Assembly (NCBI GenBank): GCA_944739405.2
Contig: OX123186.2
Coordinates: 89,755,034 to 89,819,033 of the forward strand
Reading direction: 5' to 3'
DNA length: 64,000 nt
Origin: Euclidia mi
Taxonomy: Eukaryota; Arthropoda; Insecta; Lepidoptera; Erebidae
Position 1 is the first letter of the stretch; the number at the start of each line of letters is the position of its first letter. The notes beneath the pieces are model-generated. The model searched no databases, was not told where the DNA came from, and was given only the letters and a program-made list of their open reading frames with translations. Both the position numbers and the translations under genes were made by a program. This document shows, piece by piece, positions 21,533 to 34,174 of this stretch.

Positions 21533-24317
21533 GCCCGTGAACATAACAAGCTTTAATTGTAAATGCGTTATGACGTCTGTTGACTGTGTCAAACGACTGT
21601 GCGCATCTGCAGACATTATAGCACTGCAGGAGATCTGGCTCATGCCCCACGACTTGGCCTTTTTGAGTAGTATAAACCATGAATTCGCTTTCACCGGAAC
21701 TTCAGCAGTGGATACGTCGGCGGATGGGTACGGGGACGCCCCTACGGGGGTGTGGCACTTCTGTGGCGTAAAAACTTGTTCTCGTCGGTTAGTGTGATTC
21801 AGTGTAAAAGTGTGCGTATCGTGGCAATTAAAGTGAATCTGTGTGACAGAGATATACTAATATTCTCTGTGTATATGCCTACCAATGCAATTGTAAATCT
21901 TATTGAGTTTACGGACTGCCTAAGTGAAATTGCGGCTATAATCGAAACAAATAATATCGAAACGGCGTATATTCTTGGCGATTATAACGCTCATACGGGT
22001 GAGCTGTTTCATAGTGAACTACTTGGGTTCTGTGACGAGCAAAACTGGTCTTGTGCTGATCTCGAGCGCCTGCCGCGTGACTCATACACGTTTGTGAGCG
22101 ATGCGCACGGATGTAGGCGCTGGCTTGATCACTGTGTTACTTTACTACAGAGGCCGCACTACGGACAATTGATAACATTAAGGTACTGTACGATGTGTAT
22201 TGGTCGGATCACCTGCCCTTACAGATAGAATGTAACTTAAGACTAAATACACCGAACATAGTTTTACCTACATCTTCCTGTAATAATATTATCTGGGGGC
22301 AGCGTGATACATACCAGATAGATATATATGAAGAAATGTGTAACATTGGCTTAAGAGAAATAGTTTTTCCATCTGAGTTCAGGTACTGTGCTGACTTTCA
22401 CTGTAAGAACACTGGTCATAAAGTTGTCTTGGACGATATGTACACCAAAATGATATCGATTCTCCAACAGTCTGCGAACTGTAGTGCAACAGCTAATAAG
22501 CCTAGGAAATATAAACCGTTACTGGGATGGAACATGTAAAAACAGCTTACGAGGAGGCTCGACACGCTTTTCAAATATGGCAATTATGTGGCAACCCGGA
22601 TACTGGCATTGAATTTGATACAATGCGTAATACAAGAAAAATGTTTAAAAGAAAATTAAAGTCATGTCGGAAAAATGAAAAACAAATTAAATTAGATATT
22701 ATTGCAGAAAATCACAAATTTAAAGACTTTGGCAACTTTTGGAAAAACACAAATAAGTTAAATCCTAGGTCCAGCCTTCCCGTAAGTGTTGGTGGTAAGC
22801 ATGACCCTAAAAATATTGCAAATGTGTTTTTAAACCAGTTTAAAGTGATGCCCTTGACGGAGTCGTTGGTTGATGTAACGCAGTCGCCGGTGCTAGGCGC
22901 TGACGTGAACATGAAGCTGGGAGTGAAGTTCTCTGCTAAAGATGTCGAACAAGTTATTAAAAAGATGACAAGAGGTAAGTCGCCTGGACATGATCACCTC
23001 AGCGTCGAGCACCTCAAGTATGCGGGTTCACATTTGCCAAGAGTATTGGCTATGTTTTTTAGTCTGTGTATAAGCCATTCATATTTGCCTAAGTCTTTTA
23101 TGAAAACTGTTGTCGTACCTATAATAAAGAACAAAACCGGTGACGCAGCTGATCCAACCAACTATAGGCCCATATCTCTAGCAACCATCATAGCCAAGGT
23201 ACTGGATAGTCTGCTGGATACATATATGGCCACCAAATTAATTTTGCACGACGCGCAGTTTGGCTTCAGACCCGGTTTGTCGACAGAAAGTGCAATTATG
23301 TGTCTCAAGCAGACTGTCCGGTATTACACGGATAGAAAAACGCCGGTTTATGCGTGTTTCTTGGATCTCTCTAAGGCATTTGACCTTGTGTCTTATGACC
23401 TTCTATGGAAGAAATTAAGAAATGAGAGTGAAGTGGACGCCGACATAATAAGTCTATTACAATTTTGGTACGCTAATTAGATAAATACCGTTAGATGGGC
23501 AGGTACCATGTCTGAAGAATACAGTTTGAAATGTGGGGTGAGGCGGAGGGGAATTACCTCCCCTCGCCTCTTTAATCTGTATGTAAACCAGCTGATTGTT
23601 GGGCTCAGCAATGCCCGTGTCAGCTGTCATGTTGATGGTGTTGCTGTGAACAACATCAGCTTTGCGGACGACATGGTATTGCTTGGCCCATCAATTAGCT
23701 CAGTGAGAAGGCTGTTGAAGTTGTGTGAGAACTACGCCGTGGCTCATGGGCTCAGGTACAATGTGAGTAAAAGTGAGTTGCTTGTTTTTAAAGTCGGTGC
23801 CAAAAGTGACTTAAATGTACCGCACGTCTCACTAGCAGGCACACCACTGAAGCGGATTACAAAGTTTAAGTACCTCGGTCACTGGGTCACTGAGGATCTA
23901 TGTGACGACTTTGACATATAGAGGGAGCGTAGGGCGCTGTGTGTCCGAAGTAATATGTTGGCCCGCAGATTTGCACGATGTTCGCACGAAGTCAAAATGA
24001 CTCTCTTTCGAGCCTACTGCCAAAACTTCTACACTTGCAGTCTGTGGGTCAAATATACACAGGCGGCATACAACGCTCTGCGCATACAGTATAACAATGC
24101 TTTCAGGATGCTTGTGGGGCTGCCGCGATTTTGTAGCGCATCAGGCATGTTTGCCAACGCGAGTGTTGATGACTTCTATGCCATAATATGGAAGCGATGC
24201 GCCTCGCTCCGGCATAGGACATGCGCCAGCTCCCACGGCATGCTGAAAGCATTGTCAAACCGCTGGGACTATCAGATGCTCGGCCAATGGGTGAGACTAC
24301 ACACCCAATTAAATTAA
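21526..24317 (+). pseudogene. LINE ORF2: endonuclease and reverse transcriptase, multiply frameshifted
   Basis: From MDKPVNITSFNCKCVMTSVD the endonuclease runs through ALQEIWL, GGVALLWRK after a shift near 21735, YILGDYNAHTGEL, and SDHLPL after another shift near 22170. The reverse transcriptase follows: KSPGHDHLSVEHLK, NYRPISLATIIAKVLDS, FGFRPGLSTESAI, FLDLSKAFDLV, a stop at 23480, GITSP, then FADDMVLLG with the catalytic Asp pair. Another break lies near 23921. The tail domain ends at 24317. The element closes with AATAAATG and (ATT)n at about 24470-24492. At least four breaks make it a dead copy. It is a different family from the minus-strand LINE at 14658. Confidence 0.8.
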
Positions 24318-24492
24318 ATATAAGTATCATATTGTTTGTTGTGTAAGTCTGAGTGTCCCGTGATTTTGTGTTTATCTGTGTTGTATTATCGTTTGTATTT
24401 ATGTATGTTTTACTAACAATAGTCTATAAGTCGTTTTGTAATACTAATCCTATGGACGTAACAGTCTGCAAATAAATGATTATTATTATTAT

Positions 24493-25745
24493 TCAAACTA
24501 GTATTTACGTGTGTTTAGTCCTTGTTTCGTGGTCAGTCGTATGATTTTCTGCGCTAATGGTTGTTTATTTGCATTTGCTGCAAATGCAACTGCTTTGCAG
24601 CAGTTACAAATGGTGAACGATTCAGATTATTATTGTATTAGCTTTGTAAAGTTAATAACATAACTATGTAATTCCTTATGTCATCATCATCACCATCCAA
24701 GTGCTTATCCTAGTAGCATCCAAGACTCCTTAATAACTGGGTTACGCTTACAGGTCTAATCAGAAATAATAAAATAATATAAAATGTCACGTAACGGGTA
24801 CTAGATATTATATTTAGGAATAAGTAATTTACTTTATTGTTTAACATTCAATTTTCATTAGGAAGAAATTGTAAATTTTACAAGTTGTACCGGGTTTAAT
24901 TTTATTTGTATATAGTGTAATGTGGATATAAATTATAAAAATAGGGGTGAAAAAAAAATGGCTGACTCAAATCTGAGTATCATAAGTTCCTTATCTAACA
25001 CATCTACATAAATAAGTTTATGTTTGTAATATAGAACTCTCTTAGGGTATTTTTGTTTGTCGGACCATCTGTTTGTATGTTTGTTTCGACTGATCTTTTT
25101 ATCGGCTGGACCGATTGTGGCGGAATTTTTACTATCAGATAGCTGAAGTGCTGCTTTGAGGAATAACTAAAGCTTTTAATGAAAGAGGATTAGAGATTTT
25201 ATTTCGTGATTATATTTTAATATAATATATAGATAGATCTATATGAAATTAATGTACCATAGCGTATGATTTTATGCGTTTGTGATTGTGAAGTATTATG
25301 GCTTATTGAGCTGAAAATATAAAGAAGCTTAATTATTTGAGCAAACATTTGTTATCTTTCTATTTTCTTTGGCATTAGTCATACTCGATGTTTATAATAT
25401 GCCAATATAAGTTTACACTCGTTATTATAAGTATGAATAAATACAATGAATGTATAGGTTATTATAGATCATTTAAGTGAATACAGTCGAACAATTGCCC
25501 GCTTGACCACCATAAGGGCGAGAATCGCTTAGCAAGGCACCGTCTCTTCCTGTGCTACGTAACACGCGCATTGACTCTCGTATACAAAACCAGTTGCTAG
25601 TGTGCCTCAACTCTTATGAGCGAGCCAAGGGATTTTTTTTCAAACTGGTCCAGCGCCGACTTATTTGATGGTAAAATTTGATATGTAGGTAATAGTTTTC
25701 AGTCTTCCGACCCTTGCTTGGCCAGCGTGGTGGATTTAAGTAGTA
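24493..25745. other. Gene-free stretch
   Basis: The sequence is AT-rich with no supported gene. A perfect CTGCAAATGCAACTGCTTTGCAG-type local inverted repeat lies near 24580-24602, too short to interpret. Confidence 0.3.
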
Positions 25746-25818
25746 AGAAGAGACCCGTGCCCAGCAGTAGGACAGTGATGTATTATCACTGTCCTACTGC
25801 TTGGCACGGGTCTCTTCT
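25746..25818. repeat. Inverted pair of SINE/RTE tails (hairpin)
   Basis: The 34-base arms at 25746-25779 and 25785-25818 are inverted copies with a single mismatch. They contain CCGTGCC(C/A)AGCAGTAGGACA, the tail found in the SINE at 328-641. The arms are separated by about 5 bases. Confidence 0.85.
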
Positions 25819-26365
25819 AGGCCTGATGATGATGGCGCCAATACCGACTAACTAATATTTCATGGTTTGAGCGTACAATCATGTAGATATGGAGTTTAAT
25901 TTCACATGGACCCTATCTCCTTGTAACAGACACTTTAGCGGGGCTCTTTATTAGGGTGTGTACATTTATAGGACACCGACAGGGCATCCATTTGACGTAG
26001 TTTGATAAACAAACAAAATATTGATACGTAACCGCTGTTAGTAAGTAAATATTAACGTGTAATAACCCCAAAGTTTGTTAAACAAATAAGTGTACTATAT
26101 TTCATTTTACTAAAATACATGCAGACCTAGGACCTAAGTATATTAAACTAGTTTGCTGCATAATCAAAGACACGATGCGATATGACGCAACAACATTTAG
26201 TTCTACATTAGCGCGAATTAATAGTTTGTTGTTTACTGACATAGGTGGGATAGCTAGTTTTGTCTTGTCTGAAATATAATGACAGCTTACAAACTTTAAA
26301 GTCGAACTATAAAGGTATGTACTTTACACTTAAACAAATGTAACATCTTTCTATTTTCATTCCAG

Positions 26366-26554
26366 TATACTACGCAATTTCTCCACGAGGGTGTCGAATG
26401 ATCGTCGCGAACGGATACAGGTTCGTTAGGGAACGATTACAGGGCATGAGAGGAGAATGGAGGTGCTGCAAAAGGGAAATTATTGGGCTGCCGGGCCAAT
26501 ATAATGACTTTTGACAACACTATTATAAAGCGGAATGATGTGCATAATCATTAA
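26366..26554 (+). pseudogene. FLYWCH exon 4, single-base frameshift
   Basis: The acceptor TATTTTCATTCCAG ends at 26365 and the phase is the common one. The frame reads YYAISPRGCRMIVANGYRF and EWRCCKREIIG, then breaks at a run of three G (about 26493-26495). Moving one base restores the second Cys, a T-F-D-N strand and V-H-N-H directly before TAA at 26552-26554. Everything needed for an intact finger of the short HNH-ending type is therefore present except one extra base. As written the frame stops at about 26513 before the second Cys. It is either a young pseudo-exon or an assembly error. Confidence 0.75.
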
Positions 26555-26571
26555 AAACATTATTAGGGCCC

Positions 26572-26822
26572 ATTCAGGCTTGTCCAACGTACGCGCAGCG
26601 TTCAATTTACTACAGAGAAAACGCTCCGAGAATTCCAGTGTGAGCATAAGGCCTCCCTCACATTGTTCATGAGCGTTCCTCGAGCGTACGTTCGGCGTCC
26701 GTTAGGCGTCCGTTCAGCGTGCGCCCGACGCTCACTTCATACTATAGAGTGCATATCGCCGAGCTCACGCTGGGCGTACGCTTGAGGAACGCTGTCGCCT
26801 AATGTGAGGTCGGTCTAAATGT
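26572..26822. mobile_element. GC-rich MITE-like repeat
   Basis: The repeat has numerous inverted segments of the type GAGCGTTCCTCGAGCGTACG and CGTACGCTTGAGGAACGCT, and TGTGAGG-type ends (CCTCACATTG, AATGTGAGGTCGG). A shorter relative occurs at about 33765-33898. The GC content is sharply above the neighbourhood. No gene is present. Confidence 0.5.
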
Positions 26823-28015
26823 TGAACATCGTTGAAATATAGATCAATAATTTTTTTGTGCCTTGTCTCAACAGGATTCAGTTTAAAATTTGAGAAATAA
26901 AAGCAATCGGCAGCTAAGTAATATAAAATTGATTCTAGAAATTCCTAAATAGTTCAGTACTTGTAATAATAGTCTATGCTCAGAAATATATATTTTTCTT
27001 AGCCCTACGCCGCACGTTGTGGTTTCGATCGGGACAAAATTTTGTGCGCTCCTAGAAAATCCAAGCGTAGGCGTTTATTCTGGCCGTTATTATAATGCAT
27101 GTAGAGTCGCTCTGATTAAGGACTTATAACATGTGGTTGTATATTTTTTTTCGCAAATTCTTTGGTGTCTCATTATGATACATAAAAGTGTTTTATAAGT
27201 TTAAGGCTCTTACGATATACTTAATATCGTCCTAAATCTACAGCTTTCTGGACGTTCTGAGTTGACTGCTTGTTAAGACTCATTAAATACCTATATCTAT
27301 TTGGTACTTTTTATTTTTGTATTACTGAAGTTAATAATAGTCGGTACGTTTTTCTATGTGTTCTGAATAATAATTTATATCGTTCTACTTTTTAACTGTT
27401 TCCTAAAAGCTTAACTGACTATGTAAGATTATGGTGATGTAAGTTTTAATTGATTTGTTATTCACTGTTATGGGATGCAGTGGTAATAATGTTATACATT
27501 TTTATGTTTGTGGCAAGCGAGATTTTTCACCCAGATGATATTATTAGTTGACAGTTTCCAATAACACTGCCACAAAGGATATTGAGTAATGAAAACCCAG
27601 CAGATATTTATGTTCTGACGAAGCTCGTTTGCCGACGCGTAGCATGGACCGTCCTCTCAAATCAGAGAGTATACAAGGTTGTCTACTTATTCTTAATGAA
27701 GTTTCTAATAACATTAAGAGCCTCTTCAGATAGGCATTTGTCAACAACGACGTCAACAAACGACGTGCGATGACTTTCGGGCTCTTAATAAAATGTCTCA
27801 AATAATAAATTACTTACTCAACCATAGATTTTACTAGTTTAATAAGGAACGGACTGTGGCTGTGTGTAACGAAATATACTAAGTGATTTTAAGTCATTAG
27901 CGTTAATTAATGTTAAGAACTTGTACCCTATTATAATACCAATTAAAATATGGCGACGCAATACGCCATCGATTGCACAAACATTATATTACTAGCTAGC
28001 CACCAGCATAGTACA
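26823..28015. other. Gene-free stretch
   Basis: Nothing could be supported on either strand. A minus-strand frame near 27544-27801 is discussed under rejected items. Confidence 0.3.
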
Positions 28016-29914
28016 CAGGGTGGAATTTTGTAATGCCACCTGAAGGGGAAGTACTCTTAATACTATAGATAGAAAATTTTGCTCAAAGAAAACATTCCTT
28101 TAATTTTGAAAAGAAAGAAAAAGGCATTCAAAGATTTTTAATAATTCGCTTGCCGCACACGGTAATCGAACCGACTAAAATCTGTAAAAGTTGCACCCTG
28201 TACTTTTATTGCATCGATCGTTAGGGTCAATAAGGATGAAATCTCTTTAACAAACCTCATAGGTTAAATGAAAGGAAAACAATGAAATCTTAAATTATTA
28301 ATTCAATGGGTCAAGTTAAAGCACTTTTACTCAAAGATCCATCTGTGTACTTATGTTATAAATTAATTATTATCATTGACGTCATTTATCCATTGAAATG
28401 ACGAATTACTATTTAGATAAGACGATTGCAATTTACACGTGTTTGTAATGCAGACTCCTTTCTTAGATGTGACATAACTGCGTGTGTGACGTAGTTTAAA
28501 TATGGAATGTTACATTTGAAAATAGATTTTCATCTGTTATTCACATTTGATTGTTTTTACAAATCATTTCATATTTGTTTCACGGTAAAAATGGCTTATC
28601 AAGAACAATTTGATTTAATGGAAGCTTATTTTTTAAATAACAAAGAGAGATATCGAGACCGTCAGGCACCAACTCGGTTTGTACTGAAAAGAATGGTAGA
28701 AAATTTAAAGAACACTGGTAGTTTCAAAAAGCAACGGCAAACTCTTCAGCAGAACAACTTCGATTTTGATCTAAATATTTTAACATACTTCGAAGCATTT
28801 CCGAAGGCTTCAAGCAGAGATGCTGCCGAAATAATTGGAACAACCCACACTCGCGTACTTAAAGTGCTGAAAAGTATAAGTTTAAATGTTATCGTGATGG
28901 TCGGTTGGTACAAAAATTGCATCCTGGGGATTGTGAGAGACGACTACAATTTTGTCAAAACATGCTGAGAGAAATTGACCGTAACCGTAATTTTTTGAGT
29001 AACATTGTATGGTCTGACGAAAACAACTTCAGCAATAACGGCATGTACAATCGCCGCAATAATGACTATTGGTCTCGAGTGAAAATCAGTGTCTTCGTGT
29101 TCATGAAACTATCAGCCAAGTAAGATTTTCTTTCAACGTTTGGTGCGGAATTATGAGAAAAATGGTTGTGTTAGTCCATGTGTACGAAGGTCACTTAAAC
29201 ACTGTCAAGTATTTAGAAATACTGGATTTATTAAGAAATGAGTTAAATGGTTTCTCCGAGGAAGAGCGAAACCTAATAATTCTACAGCAAGATAGTGCTC
29301 CAGCCCATAACAGCAGAATCACTACTGCCTACATTAATAACCATTTTAATACCTGGATTGGTACAAACGGCACAATCAGATGGCCTGCGAGATCACCAGA
29401 TCTCACCCCTCTAGATTTTTTTTGTGGGGATATGTAAAAAATGAAATTTACATTCAATCTTAGGAGAATGTAAACGAATTGAGAGTTGAAGTTCAGAATA
29501 CGATTTATAACATTCACCACAACACGTTATTAAAGGTTACTAGAATGAATTCGTTAAAAGAATAAATTTGTGTATCCAAGAAAATGGAGCCCATTTCGAG
29601 CAATTAATTAGTTAGTTTACCATTTTTGTAAATAATTAAATTAATTTAAGATTTCGTTGTTTTCATTTCATTCAATTTATGAAGTTTGTTAAAGAGATTT
29701 CATCCTAACAATCGATGCAATAAAAGTACCGTGTGCAACTTTTACAGATTTTAGTCGATTCGATTACCATGTGTGGCAAGCGAATTTAAAAAAAATTTTG
29801 AATGCCGTTTTCTTTCTTTTCAAAAATAAAGGAATGTTTTCTTTGAGTAAAATTTTCTATCTAAAGTATTAAGAGTACTTCCCCTTCAGGTGGCATTACA
29901 AAATTCCACCCTGT
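28016..29914 (+). mobile_element. mariner-like transposon with about 280-bp terminal inverted repeats
   Basis: Sequence from 28016 (ACAGGGTGGAATTTTGTAAT) to about 28300 recurs inverted at about 29635-29914 with many matches, including AATCTCTTTAACAAAC and AACTTTTACAGATTTTAGTCG-type segments. Inverted repeats this long are unusual for the Tc1/mariner superfamily. A damaged transposase lies between them. The flanking target duplication is not clear by eye. Confidence 0.8.
28591..29609 (+). pseudogene. mariner-like transposase, about three frameshifts
   Basis: It starts MAYQEQFDLMEAYFLNNKER at 28591, a helix-turn-helix-like N-terminus that continues through TGSFKKQRQT. The frame shifts near 28880, 29080 and 29430. 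Joined conceptually, the catalytic core shows IVWSDENNF, IILQQDSAPAHNS and PARSPDLTPLDFF, so all three acidic positions are visible. By my count 40 residues separate the second and third Asp. It cannot encode an active enzyme as written. Confidence 0.75.
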
Positions 29915-30724
29915 ATATATGATGAATTATATAGACGTATGTAAGTGGTATCAATTGCGTAAATATTCGAAAAAGCAAAGGAAATGCACCGTGTTACACC
30001 AGCCGAGGTCTAGGAATGACTCTATTAGGAATATTTAAGCGTTTGATACACTTAACCAAAATAATTGTAAAAATATGTTCTGTAAACAATAATGAATCCA
30101 ATTGTATTGTGTCATCATATTCATAAAAATATCTTCTAGGCTCCGTGGAAGAATTTTATCAATTGGGTACAGCAATGATTAACTATTTGTACCTATGTAT
30201 ATAAAAGGTACACTGTCTCCTTGGTCAATTTGTGATAGATAACTTAAAGTATAACATTGATATAAAATAAAAAGTATATTTTTATATTTTGAGATTGCCG
30301 ACGTTTTCCTTTTAATTACTTTTTTGTTATGTTATGTTCGTTCTTACTTTTACTAAAATGTGCTAATATTAATTAATCTTACTAAAATAACATCGCATAG
30401 AAAATTGCGCAAATAAACTAATATAAAAAAAATCTTATTATAAATATAATAAACTTAACAATGAGTAACTCTTGATATAAGTTTAATAATAAGAAATTAA
30501 AAGGACTCTGATACTTACATATACTTTCACATTTGCTAGTTTCTTATTTAAAAAGGTTTCCCCTTTCTTTTATTTATCAATATAAGTATAAGTATCTCAG
30601 TTATCTGGTTGTTATGATTTTTATCAGATGACCGTGTATAAGTTGTGCTTGTATATGATTTAATAATAACTGCATGAAAACATTGTGTGGTATTTATTTT
30701 AAAACTTACAATATATTTTTCTAG
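29915..30724. other. Spacer upstream of FLYWCH exon 5
   Basis: The stretch is AT-rich with no supported gene. It ends in ACAATATATTTTTCTAG, the acceptor of the next cassette. Confidence 0.35.
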
Positions 30725-30909
30725 TATTCATGGTGCAGACTCCCCGCGGTTGCTTTTTAATGGTGAACAACCATAAATATCACAAGAAGAGAGCGAACGG
30801 CATTAGAATTGAGTGGAGATGTTCCAAAAGAAGATCTATTGGATGTAAGGCTTCCGTCATCACGTATGATCAAGAGATCATCAAGAGCGCCGGGGTGCAT
30901 AATCATTAG
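30725..30909 (+). CDS. FLYWCH terminal exon 5 (mod(mdg4)-like)
   Basis: The acceptor ATATTTTTCTAG ends at 30724. Two bases (TA) are followed by 60 codons to TAG at 30907-30909. The protein reads FMVQTPRGCFLMVNNHKYHK, then EWRC-x6-C (WRCSKRRSIGC), KASVITYDQEIIKSAG and VHNH at the end. All four ligands and the W-x-C Trp are present. It resembles the frameshifted cassette at 26366 (PRGC, EWRC and a shared VHNH ending), which suggests descent by tandem duplication. It lacks an ORF-scan start and could escape automatic annotation. Confidence 0.87.
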
Positions 30910-33640
30910 TAGAATTGACACAGTGAATTGAGCTGTGAGGCGTATTATAGGTAGTTTATATAAAATATTATAATTATATATTCTGGGACAACTCTAGCGC
31001 AGTCGTAGGATCCTGCACTTGTGATCAAATATCTGATAAACATTATTATATGGTCCTACATAGATACATATTATAGACACAGAGCAAGCGGGAATTGGAC
31101 CAAAAATGACTATTAACAAATAATTAAAATTGTTAAGTCTTTTGTACACACTCGGGTTTTTGTCGACGAACTTTGCGAGACAGACCATTTTTTGTACTAC
31201 GGCACTATCATTGTTTGAGCTATGTCCGTATAATTATATACTTCTGACCATTATTATTTTTTACACAAAATCTATCGTAGCTTTTAACGGAGAAAAGCCT
31301 GGTGTATACAAGACTTAAATCACAGTAGCGTTTGCAAAGCGTACGAGTTTTACCGACGCGTGACCAGATTTGACGCTACGCGCACGCGTAGCTCGCATCG
31401 CGTAGCGCTTGCGTCAAACAGGAAATTGCCTGTAAAATCGCTTTTATTTATGTCAGCTTAGGTGCTCAAAGAAGAGGTTCATATTGACAAATTTTATGTA
31501 AGAAAACGGTGTCCACTATACTCATAAACATCAAGTCTTTACTCGTCCCAGGGTTTTGAATTTTTTAATTAATCAGACCAGCCAAGCGAAGTGTAATTCG
31601 TGAGTGAAAATATTCGCTATACCTGTATCATCAAAATCGACATATGGAAAAAAAATACGTACCTGTTGATAGTAAATACTAACGTGCTGAATATTTGTAT
31701 ATATACTTTGGCTAACAGTAAAGTCACTTTGTATAATAGGCAGACGTACTCCTGTCCTCATGTCAACCAATAAGCACTCGACTACACCTAAGGTACAAGT
31801 TCGTAGCCAACCGCAGACTGCAATTACTGCAAGTGATTTGTCGCTGGTACTGGTGTCTATGTATTTCTATAAAATACCTTCCGACGGAATTTGCAGTTGC
31901 GGTCGGCGGTCGGCAACAAAATCGCACCTTCAAAGTTGAAATCTGCACAAATCATTCCGTACCTTTCAAATCAAATCTAAATCGTTTATATGTGATCACA
32001 GGTATATTATTGTTTTTTTTTTCTTTATTATAAAACAGAACAATAAAATATTTAAACTCTAGTGGCAGCTTTCTGTGATATACCGATATCATCGGTTTAC
32101 AAATATTTAATACAATCATTTTATAAAGGTATATAGTTAAAATATGGATAAATATTCAAATTATACCAAATCGTAGTGGATTTCGCAAAGCGTTTATAAG
32201 TATAGATAACATTCCTAAAATTGCTTGTTATGTATGTAATCTGAAAGCGATTAAAACTACTTGATTTGTAGGTATATTATAACATTATTACTAAACATAT
32301 TAATTCGTTGAACTTGTACTGTGGAAATTAGGCGATTGCCAATATTAATAGTACCTAATGTCTGCATTTACAGTTTATCTTTAATTTTTGCCAATTTACA
32401 AAATACATTTTTTCGATCTGCTAACTATAGATAGATAAATACCTATCTATCTCTAGTAGACAGACCCATCGACATATACAATATTGGAAACGGGCGTTAG
32501 TCAGCCATGAAAACTGTTAAACCGTCTCAGAAGAGATGCTTTGGCTCACGTTCAGACGTCATGTGTCTTTGAGATATCAGTTTTATTTTTATACAGCTTA
32601 CTTACAATTTTATTTTCTTTATCACTAAATAAATCCTTATTATGCTCTGCTGTCGCTGGCCCCAAATAAACGATGTATTTTGTTATTCGTCAGTATTTAG
32701 CGAATACTGTGATATGTACTGAATGTGTTGTGTAGTGCATTCACTCTGAATATAGTTTATGCCACCAACGGAATTTAATTTACCATAATAAACTATTCTG
32801 CTGAATCACAATATATATCGAATATGCCACCCTTAAAAAAATCATTCCTTCCAAACTAACTAATCATTTACGACAGCAAATGGCATGAATATGAGTTTGT
32901 AAAAATTACTAATATTTCATAGATTTGGTATAAGTTTGGTACTTAACGAAATATATATTTAGTAATGTATATAACAAATTATGATGCATATATACGTTTA
33001 CATAAAGGTGATTGATTACTAAGGGAATATTTGACAAAATATGTATTTATGAATTATACTAAATCAATATGAGTTCATTCATATGAATGCCTTTTTTAAT
33101 TCGTATGAGTAAAATACATTATTTCGTTTAAAAACCGTATCAAATCAACTTGCTTTTGGCGCCCAAATTTATGTATTTTTCCTATTTACTTTCTAATAGG
33201 TAATTGACTCTAGTAAATTATGTGCTTATGTTAACGGGTTTTTAGATACTATTGTAATTTATTTCAATTCAAGTAATTAATTTAATAAAGATGTGTTTTT
33301 ACATAATTGAGATGATAAATTATGTTTTTATTGCATAAATCAATAATAAAAATTAATAGTTTTATAATAGTCTTATTTAAAGTTTTCTTTTGGGGGATGC
33401 CAGTGTAAGTTTCGCAATTATGAACTGTTAAATATTTAATGCACTATTGCGTTTTGGTAAATTTTGGCACAAGACCTTTAACTGGCGAATATGGTCAACT
33501 TCTAAAACTATATCAAAGTATTGAATCATGAAGTATTTAATCGAAAGTTTACTATCGCTGTCCTTCATTCAATAGATTCCAATTTCAATTAGAAGCTAAT
33601 AGTGAGATAGATATATTATTATGTTTTTAACAGTCACGCG
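30910..33640. other. Long gene-free spacer
   Basis: About 2.7 kb of AT-rich sequence. I found no FLYWCH cassette, RNA gene or intact mobile protein on either strand. A cluster of ACGCG/CGCGT motifs lies near 31350-31410. Confidence 0.35.
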
Positions 33641-33680
33641 TTTCAAACTGAGTAGATAGTCTTATCTACTCAGTTTGAAA
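33641..33680. repeat. Perfect 18-bp inverted repeat
   Basis: TTTCAAACTGAGTAGATA at 33641-33658 is followed by a 4-base loop (GTCT) and its exact reverse complement at 33663-33680. It lies about 300 bases upstream of the exon at 33984. Confidence 0.9.
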
Positions 33681-33764
33681 AGTACGAATATCAGTATGAA
33701 AAGTGAACAATATGGAGGCGTATAATTATGACAGAATTCGAAGATAATCCTATAGTTAGACCTC

Positions 33765-33898
33765 TCGCATGTGCCATGTGCGTTCTACGAGTGCGCTTGG
33801 CGTTTATTTTATACTACAGAACAGAGTGAACGCCGGCGCCGAGCGCACGCCGGACGCCCGCTCGAGGAACGCGCTTTCCCGATGTGAGGGAGGCTTAA
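33765..33898. mobile_element. Partial GC-rich MITE-like repeat
   Basis: Segments such as CTCGAGGAACGCGC, ATTTTATACTACAGA and ATGTGAGGGAGGCTTA match the repeat at 26572-26822. It ends about 85 bases upstream of the next FLYWCH exon. Confidence 0.45.
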
Positions 33899-33983
33899 CT
33901 CGACATAAGGTAGGTAAGTAAACTATCAAACAATTCAAATTACTATATGAAATCTATAATTTAATGTCCATTTTTCTTTACAG

Positions 33984-34174
33984 AGAATCATCATTTCTTT
34001 TTAAATGCCGGAAGACAACGAGTGTTAGTAATGGGTAACGTGAGGTACAATAAGTTTAGAGAAGCTAATGGAAGAATATTCTGGCGCTGTAGCAAGAAGA
34101 AAGAAGGGTGTAAAGCTTCAGTGATCACCTCTAAGAACGAGATCTTAGAGTTCAAGAATGTTCATAATCATTAG
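33984..34174 (+). CDS. FLYWCH terminal exon 6 (mod(mdg4)-like)
   Basis: The acceptor TTTTTCTTTACAG ends at 33983. A second AG two bases later would change the phase, so the first was chosen. The 62 residues read NHHFFLNAGRQRVLVMGNVR, then a basic turn, FWRC-x6-C (WRCSKKKEGC), KASVITSKNEILEFKN and VHNH before TAG at 34172-34174. The ligand set is complete. The KASVIT strand and VHNH ending link it to the cassette at 30725. It is preceded by a perfect hairpin and a MITE remnant. Confidence 0.87.

Noticed and set aside
27544..27801. Minus-strand 85-residue frame with SMLRVGKRA, resembling a neuropeptide amidation and cleavage site.
   Set aside because: No signal peptide, no second peptide copy and no splice structure; another minus frame also looks partly coding, so I treat it as chance.
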